From the NCBI GenBank assembly GCA_034766995.1, contig CM068319.1, forward strand, positions 17,855,922 through 17,919,921: DNA of 64,000 nucleotides. The letters are read 5' to 3'. The notes under the pieces are model-generated. The model saw only the letters and a list, made by a program, of their open reading frames with translations. It searched no databases and was not told the DNA's origin. Position numbers and translations under genes: made by a program. This document shows, piece after piece, positions 63,230 through 64,000 of the stretch (its first letter is position 1; each line of letters starts with the position of its first letter). This stretch comes from Acanthacorydalis orientalis (lineage: Eukaryota; Arthropoda; Insecta; Megaloptera; Corydalidae).

Positions 63230-63710
63230 GATCTACCCTAATAAAATGCTAGAAATAAATTGCGAGCACCGCGTTTCTTGTGTATAAGAGTGAAAATCAC
63301 GGCCATAAGGGATAACATTTTAAAACAAATTACATTGTTAGGTAACATATTATTTAGTGAAGGCGTCATTATCATTGTAAAATATATATTCTACTGTAGA
63401 ATTCTGTTGCGTTTGTGTCTCCTCGTCGCCCATTCTATACAACACTTGTAACAAATGACTGCGGCACGAACAATAGTTACTACAGCTACATTAACACGCG
63501 TACCGAATCCATTTATTGCCATTGCAGACAGGAACAGGAAAAAATCACACCGGATGACAAACGAGGTGCGAAACAAAAGGCAATTAAGCATGAAATAAAC
63601 ATAGTCACTGGCGGGGGCGTTCGCGTTGCACACAGGTACCGCACACATTGTCGAGTCGGTCGTATTGTGACAGCAGACTAGCCGAAATAATCTGTTTCAT
63701 TAGCTTTTCA
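63230..63710. other. GC-richer island, candidate conserved or regulatory element
   Basis: A 480-bp non-repetitive block with CpGs (GAGCACCGCGTTTCTTG, CACTGGCGGGGGCGTTCGCG). Motif-like strings include CCATTTATTGCC, GGCAATTAAGC and GAAATAAACA, which match homeodomain and forkhead cores. Opposed 85- and 88-codon open frames overlap here and have no domain. Confidence 0.4.
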
Positions 63711-64000
63711 AGTGCATCGTACACATAAACAGATAAACATATACACAAACAGATGTATTATGCAGAATATCATAGTTCGGAATTATTATGCAAAAAGTTT
63801 AAATTATGGACTACACTATCTGGACTTACTTTTGTTTCACTAAATCTTTTTAGACATTGTTGCATGAATTGAAACTAAATATACATTCTTAAAAAAGTAG
63901 CTTCTCTTTATAATAGTTAGTAGTTTATATTTAAGATTTCTCGTACCAATTGTAAGTATTCCTAAAAAAGAAATTAGTTATATATCAAAAATTATCCAAT
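63711..64000. other. AT-rich window end
   Basis: Nothing recognised. Confidence 0.5.

Overview
This window is strongly AT-rich animal DNA with no intact host gene that I can recognise. Long pure (TA)n arrays occur every 1-2 kb. Degenerate DNA transposons of metazoan families (mariner, another Tc1/mariner type, hAT-like and TA-flanked MITEs) lie between them. The overall look is an intergenic desert or a very large intron of an invertebrate. The best-preserved transposase resembles the mauritiana-type mariners I know best from ants and bees, so an arthropod is my first guess. A cephalopod mollusc, whose genomes also carry long TA arrays, is a real alternative. I cannot name a species. Nearly all long open frames are (TA)n arrays read as Ile-Tyr repeats, and I do not annotate them as genes.

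Layout. 1-10 kb: a 204-bp palindromic MITE (809-1012), several TA arrays, a 556-bp internally deleted mariner that keeps only its DNA-binding end (5433-5988), and a GC-richer island (9290-9730) with a perfect 8-bp-stem hairpin. 10-24 kb: a 339-bp hAT-like MITE with an 8-bp target duplication (10920-11258), a partial second copy (17549-17680), many microsatellites and small GC-richer islands. 24.7-28.6 kb: three tandem copies of a roughly 1.2-kb unit. Each copy carries a 115-121-nt block on the minus strand bounded by splice-acceptor-like and splice-donor-like sites. 28.67-29.98 kb: a second tandem duplication of about 600 bp. 33.2-34.1 kb: a decayed Tc1/mariner-type element on the minus strand. 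38-60 kb: many copies of one dispersed inverted-repeat family, two foldbacks with a CTGANGA...GAAAC core reminiscent of a hammerhead ribozyme, and one near-complete mariner (50790-52078) whose 345-codon reading frame is broken by two stops and has lost a catalytic Asp. 60-64 kb: two GC-richer islands, one with an exact 18-bp palindrome.

Nothing here works together as a pathway. The mobile elements all look immobile. The parts most likely to matter to the host are the GC-richer, less repetitive islands (about 9.3-9.7, 16.4-16.7, 20.3-20.5, 32.1-32.5, 41.0-41.4, 60.5-61.0 and 63.2-63.7 kb). They read like candidate conserved non-coding or regulatory elements, though conservation cannot be judged from one sequence.
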